Below are positions 1 through 7,467 of a stretch of 64,000 nt of DNA, piece by piece. This stretch comes from VRUE01 sp963780815 (lineage in GTDB: Bacteria > Actinomycetota > Thermoleophilia > Solirubrobacterales > 70-9). The number at the start of each line of letters is the position of its first letter. Position 1 is the first letter of the stretch. A program made the position numbers and the translations under genes. Below the pieces are notes generated by a model that was not told the origin of the DNA, did not search any database, and saw only the letters and a program-made list of their open reading frames with translations. The DNA lies in contig CAWADG010000014.1 in the NCBI GenBank assembly GCA_963780815.1, forward strand, positions 124,001-188,000, written 5' to 3'.

Positions 1-1028
1 GCGGTCAGCTTGCTCTCGCGGGTCTTCTTGATCAGTTCCTCGTAGTAGCTGTGGAAGGAGGCGAAGTCGAGGCCGTCGGAGCCCTTGATCGCGGGCACCA
101 TCAGGCTGCGGGAGCCGTCCTTGCGCTCGATGTCGACTGCGATTCCGAGGTTGACCGGCCCGCCCTCGATCGCGAACGGCTTGCCATCGCGCATCTCGAA
201 GACGCGGGTCATCACCGGCCACTCCTTGGCCGCCTGGACGATCGCCCACGCGATCAGGTGGGTGAAGGAGACCTTCATCCCGCGCTCGTTGAGGATCCCG
301 TTCAGGGCCCTGCGCTTGGCGTCGAGCGTGTCGATCGAGATCGTCCGGAACGAGGTCGCGGTCGGCACCTCGCGACTTTCGTTCATCGCCTGCGCCAGCA
401 TCGCGGCCGGCCCCCGCAGCGGCTTCGTCTCCCCCGCGGCGGAGGGTGCGGCCGGTGGGGCCGCCCCGTCCCCACCGCCGTTGGCGGCCGCCAGCACGTC
501 CTCCTTCGTCACCTTCGCTCCCGGCCCACTGCCCGCAACCGCGCCAAGGTCGACGCCGTTTTCAGCAGCTATCCGCCTCGCGATCGGCGTCGCCCTGACG
601 TCGGCGCCATTGGCACCGTCGCCAACCCGACGATCGGTCCCTCCGCCTGTTGCAGCCGCATCTCCCGCGGGTGGCGCCGGGGACGGGGGGGTCGAGGACG
701 CCTCTGGGGCGTCCGAGGGCCCCTCCTCCCCGGCGACAGGACCCGCGGGCTGTGCGGTTGGTCCCCCGGAGGAATCGTCGCCCGGCTCCATCTCCGCCAA
801 CGGCGCCCCAACGGGAACCTCGTCATCGACCTGCACGAGCAGCTTGGTGATGACGCCGGCCTCCGGCGCCGGCACCTCGGCGTCGACCTTGTCGGTCGAG
901 ACCTCGACGACGGTGTCGCCCTCATTGACGAAATCGCCGACGGCGACGTGCCACTCGAGGACGATTCCCTCGGTCACCGACTCGCCCATTTCGGGCATCT
1001 GAATCTGCACAGTGGCCGTTTGCGCCAT
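1..1028 (-). CDS. 2-oxoglutarate dehydrogenase E2 / Kgd-like lipoylated acyltransferase (C-terminus cut by window edge)
   Basis: Transfers succinyl from the thiamine-bound intermediate to lipoate and CoA in the TCA cycle. The 342 visible residues show an N-terminal lipoyl domain (PEMGESVTEG near residue 12, lipoyl-lysine in VSTDKV near residue 47), an acidic Pro/Ala/Gly linker, a peripheral-subunit-binding domain (ATPIARRIAAENGVDL), and the start of the catalytic domain (EVPTATS, KVSFTHLIAWAIVQAAKEWP, NLGIAVDIERKDGSRSLMVP). That last part resembles the E2-like region of actinobacterial multifunctional Kgd more than a classical SucB. I infer, but cannot see, that an E1 domain may follow past base 1. 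The ATG at 1028 is preceded by AAGG and a -10-like TACACT. Divergent from the SDR gene. Family call firm; fusion state unknown. Confidence 0.9.
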   Translation of the reverse strand, partial: MAQTATVQIQMPEMGESVTEGIVLEWHVAVGDFVNEGDTVVEVSTDKVDAEVPAPEAGVITKLLVQVDDEVPVGAPLAEMEPGDDSSGGPTAQPAGPVAGEEGPSDAPEASSTPPSPAPPAGDAAATGGGTDRRVGDGANGADVRATPIARRIAAENGVDLGAVAGSGPGAKVTKEDVLAAANGGGDGAAPPAAPSAAGETKPLRGPAAMLAQAMNESREVPTATSFRTISIDTLDAKRRALNGILNERGMKVSFTHLIAWAIVQAAKEWPVMTRVFEMRDGKPFAIEGGPVNLGIAVDIERKDGSRSLMVPAIKGSDGLDFASFHSYYEELIKKTRESKLT

Positions 1029-1038
1029 CCTTGCTTTG

Positions 1039-1048
1039 AGTGTATGAA
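1039..1048. promoter_or_regulatory. Overlapping divergent -10 elements
   Basis: Minus-strand TACACT (1044-1039) lies 10 nt before the E2 start. Plus-strand TATGAA (1043-1048) lies 6 nt before the GTG of a mini-ORF leading into the SDR gene. The two hexamers share the TA at 1043-1044. Inferred from position only; no clear -35 is seen. Confidence 0.4.
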
Positions 1049-1054
1049 ACAAGC

Positions 1055-1084
1055 GTGAGCGCCGAGCTAAGGCAGGAAGGCTGA
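1055..1084 (+). CDS. Leader mini-ORF, 9 aa (VSAELRQEG)
   Basis: A GTG-started short ORF whose TGA is one base from the ATG of the SDR gene (TGAAATG). The GTG is 6 nt after TATGAA and has no Shine-Dalgarno sequence, so it would be translated from a leaderless transcript. Its beginning, SAEL, recurs in mini-ORFs at 23307 (MSAER) and 26758 (MSAEL). A role in translational coupling is inference. Confidence 0.4.
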   Translation: MSAELRQEG

Positions 1085-1085
1085 A

Positions 1086-3077
1086 ATGAACTACTTCGTC
1101 ACCGGGGTGACCGGCTTCATCGGCCGCAATCTCGTCGAGCGGCTGCTGCAGCGCGAGGGCACGATCTACGCGCTGGTGCGGTCGGGCTCGCGCGGCAGGC
1201 TCGAGGAGCTTCGGACCTCCTGGGGAGCCGACGGGGCCCGGATCGTCCCGGTCGCCGGCGACCTCTCCCAGGCGGGCCTCGGTATCTCCGAGGAGGATCT
1301 GCTGACGCTGCGCGGCGACGTCGACCACTTCTTCCACCTGGCCGCGATCTACGACATGACCGCCGGCGCCGAGGCGCAGGAGGTGGCCAACGTCGAGGGG
1401 ACCCGGCACGCGGTAGAGCTCGCGACCGCGATCGAGGCCGGCTGCTTCCACCAGGTCAGCTCGATCGCCGCCGCCGGGCTCTTTCGCGGCGAATGGCGCG
1501 AGGATATGTTCGACGAGGCCGAAAACCTCGACGTCCACCCCTACTTCCGCACCAAGCACGAGTCCGAGCGCGTCGTCCGCGAAGAGTGCACGCGTCCGTG
1601 GCGCGTCTACCGCCCGGGGATCGTCGTCGGCGACTCGCGGACCGGCGCGACCGACAAGGTCGACGGCCCCTACTACTTCTTCAAGCTCCTCCAGCGTGCC
1701 CGCCGCGTGCTCCCCTCCTGGCTGCCCACGGTCGGGGTCGAGGGCGGCGAGATCAACATCGTCCCGGTCGATTACGTCGCCGCCGCGATCGACCACATCG
1801 CCCACCAGCCGGGGCTCGACCGGCAGGCTTTCTCCCTCACCGATCCGGACCCGAAGACCGCCGGCGAGCTGGTCAACCTGCTCGCCAGGGTCGCCGATGC
1901 CCCGCAGGCCGCCTACCGGCTCGACGCGAACGTCACCGACCCGGCGACGAGCCTCGTCAAGACTGGGCTGCGGCTGTTCCCACCGGCGAAGCGGGTCGGC
2001 AACCGTGCTCTCAGCGAGCTCGGGATTCCGCCCGGCGTCCTCAACTACCTCGACTACCCGACCCACTTCGACTCGACCAACGCCGAGGCGGCCCTTGCCG
2101 GGTCCGGTATCGAGGTGCCGCCGCTCGAGTCCTACGCCGACAGGCTCTGGGACTACTGGGAGCGGAACCTCGATCCCGATCTCTTCAAGGACCGGCCGCT
2201 TGCGTCGGCCGTCCGCGGCAAGGTCGTCCTGATCACCGGCGCCTCGTCGGGGATCGGCAAAGCGACCGCGGTCAAGGTCGCCGACGCGGGCGGGACCGTG
2301 CTGCTCGTCGCCCGCTCGATGGACAAGCTCGAGGAGACCAAGGAGGAGATCGAGGCCGCGGGCGGGGTGGCCCACATCCACCAGTGCGACATGTCGGACG
2401 TCGAGGACGTCTCGCGGATGGCCGACGAGGTCCTCACCTACCACGGCCGGGTCGACATCCTCGTCAACAACGCCGGCCGCTCGATCCGTCGCTCGGTCGG
2501 CCTCTCCTACGACCGCTTCCACGACTACGAGCGGACGATGCAGGTCAACTACTTCGGCGCGGTGCGGCTGATCCTCGCCCTGCTGCCCTCGATGCGGGCC
2601 CACAGGACGGGCCACATCATCGATATCAGCTCGATCGGCACCCAGACCAACCCGCCGCGGTTCTCCGCCTACGTCGCATCGAAGGCGGCGCTCGACGCCT
2701 TCGGCCGGGTGATCGCCTCCGAGGTGATCGACGACGGCGTCCACATCACGACGATCCACATGCCCCTCGTGAGGACGCCGATGATCGCGCCGACCCGGAT
2801 GTACGACATGTTCCCGGCGATCACCCCCGAGGAGGCCGCGGAGCTGATCTCCGGTGCGATCGTCAACCAGCCGAAGAAGGTGGCGACCAGGCTCGGCACC
2901 CTCGGCGAGGTCATCTATGCGGTCGCTCCCACCTTCAGCGACCGGATCCTCAACACCGCCTACAAACTGTTCCCCGAGTCGCAGGCCGCGAAGGGCAAGG
3001 GCGAGCAGGCGCCGGACAAGGCGCCGACCGCCGAGGCCGTCGCCTTCGCCCACCTGATGAAAGGGGTCCACTGGTAG
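1086..3077 (+). CDS. Two-domain SDR protein, fatty acyl-CoA reductase-like
   Basis: 663 aa with two Rossmann SDR modules. Residues 1-370 form an extended-SDR/acyl reductase-like domain (TGVTGFIG at 6-13; YxxxK in YFRTK). Residues about 378-600 form a classical SDR (TGASSGIG near 383, NNAG near 461, YVASK near 529). The architecture and length match mycobacterial AcrA1/Rv3391-type proteins, described as fatty acyl-CoA reductases. Predicted role: NADPH-dependent reduction of an acyl-CoA to aldehyde/alcohol. The next gene is alkylglycerone-phosphate-synthase-like, an enzyme that uses fatty alcohol, so ether-lipid synthesis is plausible. The stop codon lies inside the left arm of a long inverted repeat. 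Substrate unproven. Confidence 0.85.
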   Translation: MNYFVTGVTGFIGRNLVERLLQREGTIYALVRSGSRGRLEELRTSWGADGARIVPVAGDLSQAGLGISEEDLLTLRGDVDHFFHLAAIYDMTAGAEAQEVANVEGTRHAVELATAIEAGCFHQVSSIAAAGLFRGEWREDMFDEAENLDVHPYFRTKHESERVVREECTRPWRVYRPGIVVGDSRTGATDKVDGPYYFFKLLQRARRVLPSWLPTVGVEGGEINIVPVDYVAAAIDHIAHQPGLDRQAFSLTDPDPKTAGELVNLLARVADAPQAAYRLDANVTDPATSLVKTGLRLFPPAKRVGNRALSELGIPPGVLNYLDYPTHFDSTNAEAALAGSGIEVPPLESYADRLWDYWERNLDPDLFKDRPLASAVRGKVVLITGASSGIGKATAVKVADAGGTVLLVARSMDKLEETKEEIEAAGGVAHIHQCDMSDVEDVSRMADEVLTYHGRVDILVNNAGRSIRRSVGLSYDRFHDYERTMQVNYFGAVRLILALLPSMRAHRTGHIIDISSIGTQTNPPRFSAYVASKAALDAFGRVIASEVIDDGVHITTIHMPLVRTPMIAPTRMYDMFPAITPEEAAELISGAIVNQPKKVATRLGTLGEVIYAVAPTFSDRILNTAYKLFPESQAAKGKGEQAPDKAPTAEAVAFAHLMKGVHW

Positions 3078-3165
3078 AGGGCGGGGACTCCCTCCGCCGG
3101 ACAAGCGTCGGTCTAATCAGACCGACGCTTTGAGTATCCGCCCGTCAGGGAGTCCCCGCCCTCTA
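3075..3165. terminator. Nested perfect inverted repeats between SDR and AGPS-like genes
   Basis: The outer arms TAGAGGGCGGGGACTCCCT (3075-3093) and its exact complement (3147-3165) are 19 bp and perfect. Inside them are the 12-bp perfect arms AAGCGTCGGTCT (3103-3114) and AGACCGACGCTT (3119-3130) with loop AATC. The outer left arm begins at the stop codon of the upstream gene. The inner hairpin is followed only by TTTGAG, a poor U-tract. It could be a terminator/attenuator, an RNA-processing site, or a palindromic repeat. Confidence 0.65.
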
Positions 3166-3180
3166 TCTCGGGTGGCGGCG

Positions 3181-4842
3181 ATGGCACGAAGGCTGAAGCA
3201 CTGGGGCTGGGGCTACGAGGACCAGGTGCCGTCGCGCTCGCAGCTGGAGGAGGCGGCGGCCGGGATCCGCGACCGCCTCGGCTTCGGCGGCGAGGTCGAG
3301 GAGGCGGTCCCGCTGGAGGAGGTCGAGATCCGAGCGCCGCGGTTGAAGGCGCCGAGCGGTTTCGGCGACCTCTACAGCGACGAGAAGTACGAGCGGGTCT
3401 CGCATGCGCTCGGCAAGTCCTACGCGGACCTCGTCCGCGGCTTCCGCGGCGAGTTCGAGAACCCACCCGACCTCGTCGCCCGACCGCGCGACGAGTCCGA
3501 GATCGAGGTCGTGCTGAGCTGGTGCGAGGCGGAGGGGGCGGCGGTGATTCCGTTCGGCGGCGGCACGAGCGTCGTCGGCGGGGTCGAGGGCCGGCTCGGC
3601 GACCGTCCGTTCGTCAGCCTCGACCTACGCCGCCTCGACCGGGTGCTCGAGGTCGACCCCGACTCGCTGGCGGCGAGGATCCAGGCCGGGGCGACGGGCC
3701 CCAACCTCGAGGACCAGCTGCGCGAGCATGGCCTGACCCTGCGCCACTTCCCGCAGTCGTTCGAGTACTCGACCCTCGGCGGCTGGATCGCGACCCGGGC
3801 GGGCGGCCACTTCGCCACCCTCTACACCCACATCGACGATCTCGTCGAGTCGGTGCGGGCGATCACCCCGCGCGGGGACTGGCAGAGCCGGCGGTTGCCG
3901 GGATCCGGGGCGGGGCCCTCGCCGGACCGGGCGCTGATCGGGTCCGAGGGCATCCTCGGGACGATCGCCGAGGCCTGGGTGCGGGTCAGGCCGAGGCCCA
4001 CGTTCAAGGCCTCCTGCGGGGTCGAGTTCGGCGACTTCCTCGCCGCCGCGGGGGCAGTTCGCGAGATCTCCCAGTCGGGGCTGTACCCCTCCAACTGCCG
4101 CCTGCTCGACGCGCTCGAGGCGGGGACGACCGGCGCCGGCTCCGGCGACTCGAATCTCCTGATCCTCGGCTTCGAGTCCGCCCACCACGAGGTCGATCAC
4201 TCGATGGAGATTGCGGTCGCAATAGCCGAAGAGCATGGAGGTAAACCCGGCATCGCGGACGCGGCCGCGAGCCGGAGCGACCGACCGTCACGATCTGATT
4301 CTTCGGGAGGTAGCGAAGGCGATGCATTGGTGGAGGGGCAGTCGGCCGTCGACACCTGGCGGAACGCCTTCCTCATGGCTCCCTACCTGCGCGACACCTT
4401 CGTCGCCTGCGGCGTCCTCTCCGAAACCTTCGAGACGGCGATCACCTGGGACCGCTTCGAGGAGTTCCACGCGAACGCGATGGAGGCCGTCAGGGGGAAG
4501 ATCGCGGAGGTCTCCGACGCCCCGGGATCGGGCCCGGGCGTCCCGCGCGTGAGCTGCCGCTTCACCCACGTCTACCCCGACGGGCCCGCGCCGTACTTCA
4601 CGGTGATGGCCCCCGCCGTCCGCGGCGGTGAGGTCGAGCAGTGGGGCGAGATCAAGCGGGCCGCGGCCGAGGCGGTGGTCGAGGGCGGGGGGACGATCAC
4701 CCACCACCATGCGGTCGGTCGCGATCACCGGCCCTGGTACGACCGCCAGCGCCCGGCCCCGTTCGCGGCGGCGCTCCGCGCCGCGAAGGCCGAGCTCGAC
4801 CCGGCGGCGATCATGAATCCCGGCGTGCTGATCGACCCGTAG
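3181..4842 (+). CDS. FAD-binding oxidase, alkylglycerone-phosphate synthase-like
   Basis: 553 aa. The N-terminus MARRLKHWGWGYED is typical of this family. The FAD pyrophosphate loop FGGGTSVVGG is near residue 125, and the C-terminal GGTITHHHAVGRDHRPWY near 503-520 matches the His-rich loop of alkyl-dihydroxyacetonephosphate synthases. Known reaction: replacement of the acyl of acyl-DHAP by a fatty alcohol to give the ether bond. Residues about 350-390 form a low-complexity Ala/Ser/Asp stretch (DNA about 4250-4325, flanked by 7-bp inverted repeats GCATCGC/GCGATGC) that looks like an in-frame insertion before the WRNAFLMAPYLRD helix. The ATG at 3181 was chosen over in-frame GTG/TTG codons upstream because the family N-terminus begins there. 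A lactate/glycolate oxidase-type role is less likely. Confidence 0.85.
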   Translation: MARRLKHWGWGYEDQVPSRSQLEEAAAGIRDRLGFGGEVEEAVPLEEVEIRAPRLKAPSGFGDLYSDEKYERVSHALGKSYADLVRGFRGEFENPPDLVARPRDESEIEVVLSWCEAEGAAVIPFGGGTSVVGGVEGRLGDRPFVSLDLRRLDRVLEVDPDSLAARIQAGATGPNLEDQLREHGLTLRHFPQSFEYSTLGGWIATRAGGHFATLYTHIDDLVESVRAITPRGDWQSRRLPGSGAGPSPDRALIGSEGILGTIAEAWVRVRPRPTFKASCGVEFGDFLAAAGAVREISQSGLYPSNCRLLDALEAGTTGAGSGDSNLLILGFESAHHEVDHSMEIAVAIAEEHGGKPGIADAAASRSDRPSRSDSSGGSEGDALVEGQSAVDTWRNAFLMAPYLRDTFVACGVLSETFETAITWDRFEEFHANAMEAVRGKIAEVSDAPGSGPGVPRVSCRFTHVYPDGPAPYFTVMAPAVRGGEVEQWGEIKRAAAEAVVEGGGTITHHHAVGRDHRPWYDRQRPAPFAAALRAAKAELDPAAIMNPGVLIDP

Positions 4843-4930
4843 GCGGGAGTCGACCGCCGCGCAGCGGTACCCTGTCGCGACGTATCTCCCTTGGCCGGGC
4901 GGCATCGGCGGTGCCGCCCGGTGGCTCACG

Positions 4931-5887
4931 ATGGAAACAATCACCTCGGAACAGCCGACGATCGCGGTACCCGCAGAGCCCGACACCGCGGCCGACCAGC
5001 CGGTGGTGCCCACGCGAACGCCGCTGCGGGCGGCGATCAAGACGGCGCGGCCGCAGGAGTGGGTCAAGAACGTCTTCGTCTTCGCCGGGCTCCTCTTCTC
5101 GGGCAAGTTCAACGACCCGCACGACATCCTTCTCGCCACCCTGGCGTTCATCTCGTTCTGCGCGATCTCGAGCGCGGGCTACTACGTCAACGACCTGATG
5201 GACGTCGAGCTCGATCGCAAGCACCCGAAGAAGAAGTTCCGCCCGCTCGCCGCGGGAGAGCTCTCTGAGCGTGCGGCGCGGACGATTGCTCCCCTGCTCG
5301 CCGCGTTCGCGATCGCCCTCGCGTTCGCGACCGTCAACTGGGAAGTGGGCCTGATGGTGGTCGGCTACGGGATCGCACAGGTCGCGTACAGCCTCGGCCT
5401 CAAGCAGATCGTGATCGCCGACGTGATGACCCTCGCCGGGCTGTTCATCCTCCGCGTCGCCGCCGGCGCCAGCGCCGTCGACGCCCACGCCTCGGAATGG
5501 CTGATCCTCTGCACCGGCTTCATCGCCCTCTTCCTCGGTGTCACCAAGCGCCGCCAGGAGGCGGTCTCGGAGCTCCATCAGGGGACCAGCAGCCGCCCGG
5601 TCCTCGAGCATTACTCGCTGCCGTTCCTCGACCAGATGGTCGCCCTGGTCACCACCGGGACGATCATCAGCTACTCGATCTACGCCGTCAACTCGCCGCT
5701 GATCGGCAACGAGATGATGTGGACGATCCCGCCCGTCCTCTACTGCGTCTTCCGCTACCTCTACTTGATCTACGACCGCGCCGACGACCGCTCGACCGCG
5801 GCGATCATCGTCGAGGACAGGCCGCTGATCGCAGGCGTCGCGACGTTCGCTCTCGTCGCCTTCCTGCTGCTGTACGTCTTCAACTAG
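4931..5887 (+). CDS. UbiA-family prenyltransferase, decaprenyl-phosphate phosphoribosyltransferase-like
   Basis: 318-aa membrane protein with a short polar N-terminus, RPQEWVKN at the first membrane segment, and the Asp-rich motif NDLMDVELDRKHPKKKFRP near residue 87. That motif is characteristic of the Rv3806c group, which transfers 5-phosphoribosyl pyrophosphate onto decaprenyl phosphate for arabinan donor synthesis. About eight to nine hydrophobic segments follow. No other arabinan genes are visible here, so the lipid and sugar are inferred from homology. The start ATG lies about 90 nt after the previous gene with no strong ribosome-binding site. The following VOC gene begins directly after its stop. 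Confidence 0.8.
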   Translation: METITSEQPTIAVPAEPDTAADQPVVPTRTPLRAAIKTARPQEWVKNVFVFAGLLFSGKFNDPHDILLATLAFISFCAISSAGYYVNDLMDVELDRKHPKKKFRPLAAGELSERAARTIAPLLAAFAIALAFATVNWEVGLMVVGYGIAQVAYSLGLKQIVIADVMTLAGLFILRVAAGASAVDAHASEWLILCTGFIALFLGVTKRRQEAVSELHQGTSSRPVLEHYSLPFLDQMVALVTTGTIISYSIYAVNSPLIGNEMMWTIPPVLYCVFRYLYLIYDRADDRSTAAIIVEDRPLIAGVATFALVAFLLLYVFN

Positions 5888-6649
5888 ATGGGGACCAGGA
5901 CCGAGCACGCGCCGGGGACGTTCAGCTGGGTCGACCTGACCACGAGCGACTCCGAGGCGGCGAAGTCCTTCTACGGCGAGCTCCTCGGGTGGGAGTTCGA
6001 CGACAACGAGATCCCCGGCGGCGGCACCTACTCGATGTGCCTGGTCGGCGGCGAGAGCGCCGCCGCGATCGCGCCGCAGACCGACAAATTCCCCCCGCAC
6101 TGGAACAGCTACGTCACCGTCGCCGGCGCCGATGAGGCCGCGGCCCGGGTAAAGGAGCTCGGCGGGACAGTGATCGAGCAGCCCTTCGACGTGATGGAGG
6201 CAGGCCGCATGGCACTGCTCCAGGACCCGACCGGAGCGGCGCTCTGCGTCTGGGAGCCGAACCAGTCGATCGGAGCGACCCGAGTCAACGAGCCCGGCTG
6301 CCTGACCTGGAACGAGCTCCACAGCCCCGACCCTGACGCCGCGCTCGAGTTCCTCACCGGCCTGTTCGGGTGGGGAACGGAGCGGATGCAGGGAGAGGGA
6401 GCGCCCGCCTACACCATCATCAAGGTCGGCGACCGCAGCAACGGCGGCGTGATCGCCGCCCAGGCGGGCGAGCCGCCGCACTGGATTCCGTACTTCTGCG
6501 TCGATAGTCGCGACGAGACTGCCGACCGGGCCGGGGAGCTCGGCGGCCGCTCCTACGTCCGGATGGAGATGCCCCAGGGCAAGATCGCGTTCCTCAGCGA
6601 CCCACAGGGCTCCCCCTTCGCGATCTGGGAGGGCGACACCGACAACTAG
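5888..6649 (+). CDS. VOC-superfamily protein, two tandem glyoxalase-like domains
   Basis: 253 aa. Two repeated vicinal-oxygen-chelate modules: residues about 10-120 (GTFSWVDLTTSDSEAAKSFY) and about 135-250 (GCLTWNELHSPDPDAALEF). Each ends in a DPxGxxxxxWE strand (DPTGAALCVWEPN, DPQGSPFAIWEGD). This layout matches actinobacterial hydroxylase-like VOC proteins of unknown substrate. The ATG immediately follows the UbiA stop, so translation is likely coupled. It overlaps the convergent gene after it by 4 nt. Function beyond fold is unknown. Confidence 0.8.
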   Translation: MGTRTEHAPGTFSWVDLTTSDSEAAKSFYGELLGWEFDDNEIPGGGTYSMCLVGGESAAAIAPQTDKFPPHWNSYVTVAGADEAAARVKELGGTVIEQPFDVMEAGRMALLQDPTGAALCVWEPNQSIGATRVNEPGCLTWNELHSPDPDAALEFLTGLFGWGTERMQGEGAPAYTIIKVGDRSNGGVIAAQAGEPPHWIPYFCVDSRDETADRAGELGGRSYVRMEMPQGKIAFLSDPQGSPFAIWEGDTDN

Positions 6650-6966
6650 TCGGGCTCGACCGGCAGGTCTGAGCGGAGCTCCACCTTGCCGCCGCGGTGG
6701 TACTGGAGGTCGATGGTCTCGTTCTTGCGGTAGGTCCCGAACAGTCCCAGGTACATCGCCAGCCAGCGCCCGGTCCCGACCCTCTCCTTGACCAGCTGGC
6801 GGGTGAAGACGATCTCCCCGGCGCGGACGTTGTAGTCGGCGCCCTCGCGCTGCTCGACCCCATTGACGAAGACCGTGTAGGGGGCTTCGGCCCCGGCCGG
6901 CAGCTTGATCCGCCGCCCCGCCGCGTAGCTCCCCTTCGGGATCTCGGCCTCGACCGGCTCGCTCAC
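6646..6966 (-). CDS. Hypothetical protein, 106 aa
   Basis: Beta-rich soluble protein (AEIPKGSYAAGRRIKLPAG; YTVFVNGVEQREGADYNV; GEIVFTRQLVKE) with no signal peptide or membrane segment. The GTG start overlaps the stop of the upstream gene (GTGA), so the pair at 6646-7313 is a two-gene operon. The sequence resembles a small beta-sandwich, but I do not recognise a family. Confidence 0.7.
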   Translation of the reverse strand: MSEPVEAEIPKGSYAAGRRIKLPAGAEAPYTVFVNGVEQREGADYNVRAGEIVFTRQLVKERVGTGRWLAMYLGLFGTYRKNETIDLQYHRGGKVELRSDLPVEPD

Positions 6967-7313
6967 CCGCGCGCCTCCAGCGCCTCGCGGACCGCGTCGA
7001 ACGGGCTGTCGTACTCGGTCGGGTCGAGCTCCTCGCGGCCGACCCCGCCGCGGTAGGGGACGAAGGTCCCGTCCCCCCTGAGGTCGATGCCTGCGACCGG
7101 CTTGCGCAACAGGCCGCGCCCTGCGAGCTGAAGCCGTGCGTGGACCTGCTCCCCCGGCCCGAAATCCCTCAGCCCCGAGACCGGCGCCGCCGACCCCTCG
7201 GCCCGGATCTCGAGCGCCCGCCGCCGCATCGTCGCAACCGCCTCCCCGAGATCCTCAAACCCCGAATGCTCCACATCGGACCCGTGTCTAACGGTCAACT
7301 TCCACTCTGCCAT
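6963..7313 (-). CDS. Hypothetical protein, 116 aa
   Basis: Begins MAEWKLTVRHGSDVEHSGF. The ATG at 7313 was chosen because upstream in-frame sequence is Arg-rich and not protein-like. It has a mixed alpha/beta pattern with helix DLGEAVATMRRRALEIRAEG, no cysteines and no membrane segments. First gene of a pair with the 106-aa protein. The 154-nt spacer back to citrate synthase holds G-rich tracts and a loose GGGGGCG/CGCCCCC repeat that may end the gltA transcript. Function unknown. Confidence 0.7.
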   Translation of the reverse strand: MAEWKLTVRHGSDVEHSGFEDLGEAVATMRRRALEIRAEGSAAPVSGLRDFGPGEQVHARLQLAGRGLLRKPVAGIDLRGDGTFVPYRGGVGREELDPTEYDSPFDAVREALEARG

Positions 7314-7467
7314 GCGGGGAGGGTAAGCGACGTGGGAGGGAGGGCCGGGGGTGTCCTCCCGCAAGCGGCGTCCTGTTTTTCGCCCAGTCCCTTCTCGGAC
7401 GGCCACAGCACGGGGGCGCGAAAAACCCAGCACCGCGGAGGACGCCCCCGGGCCTCCTTCGCGGCGA

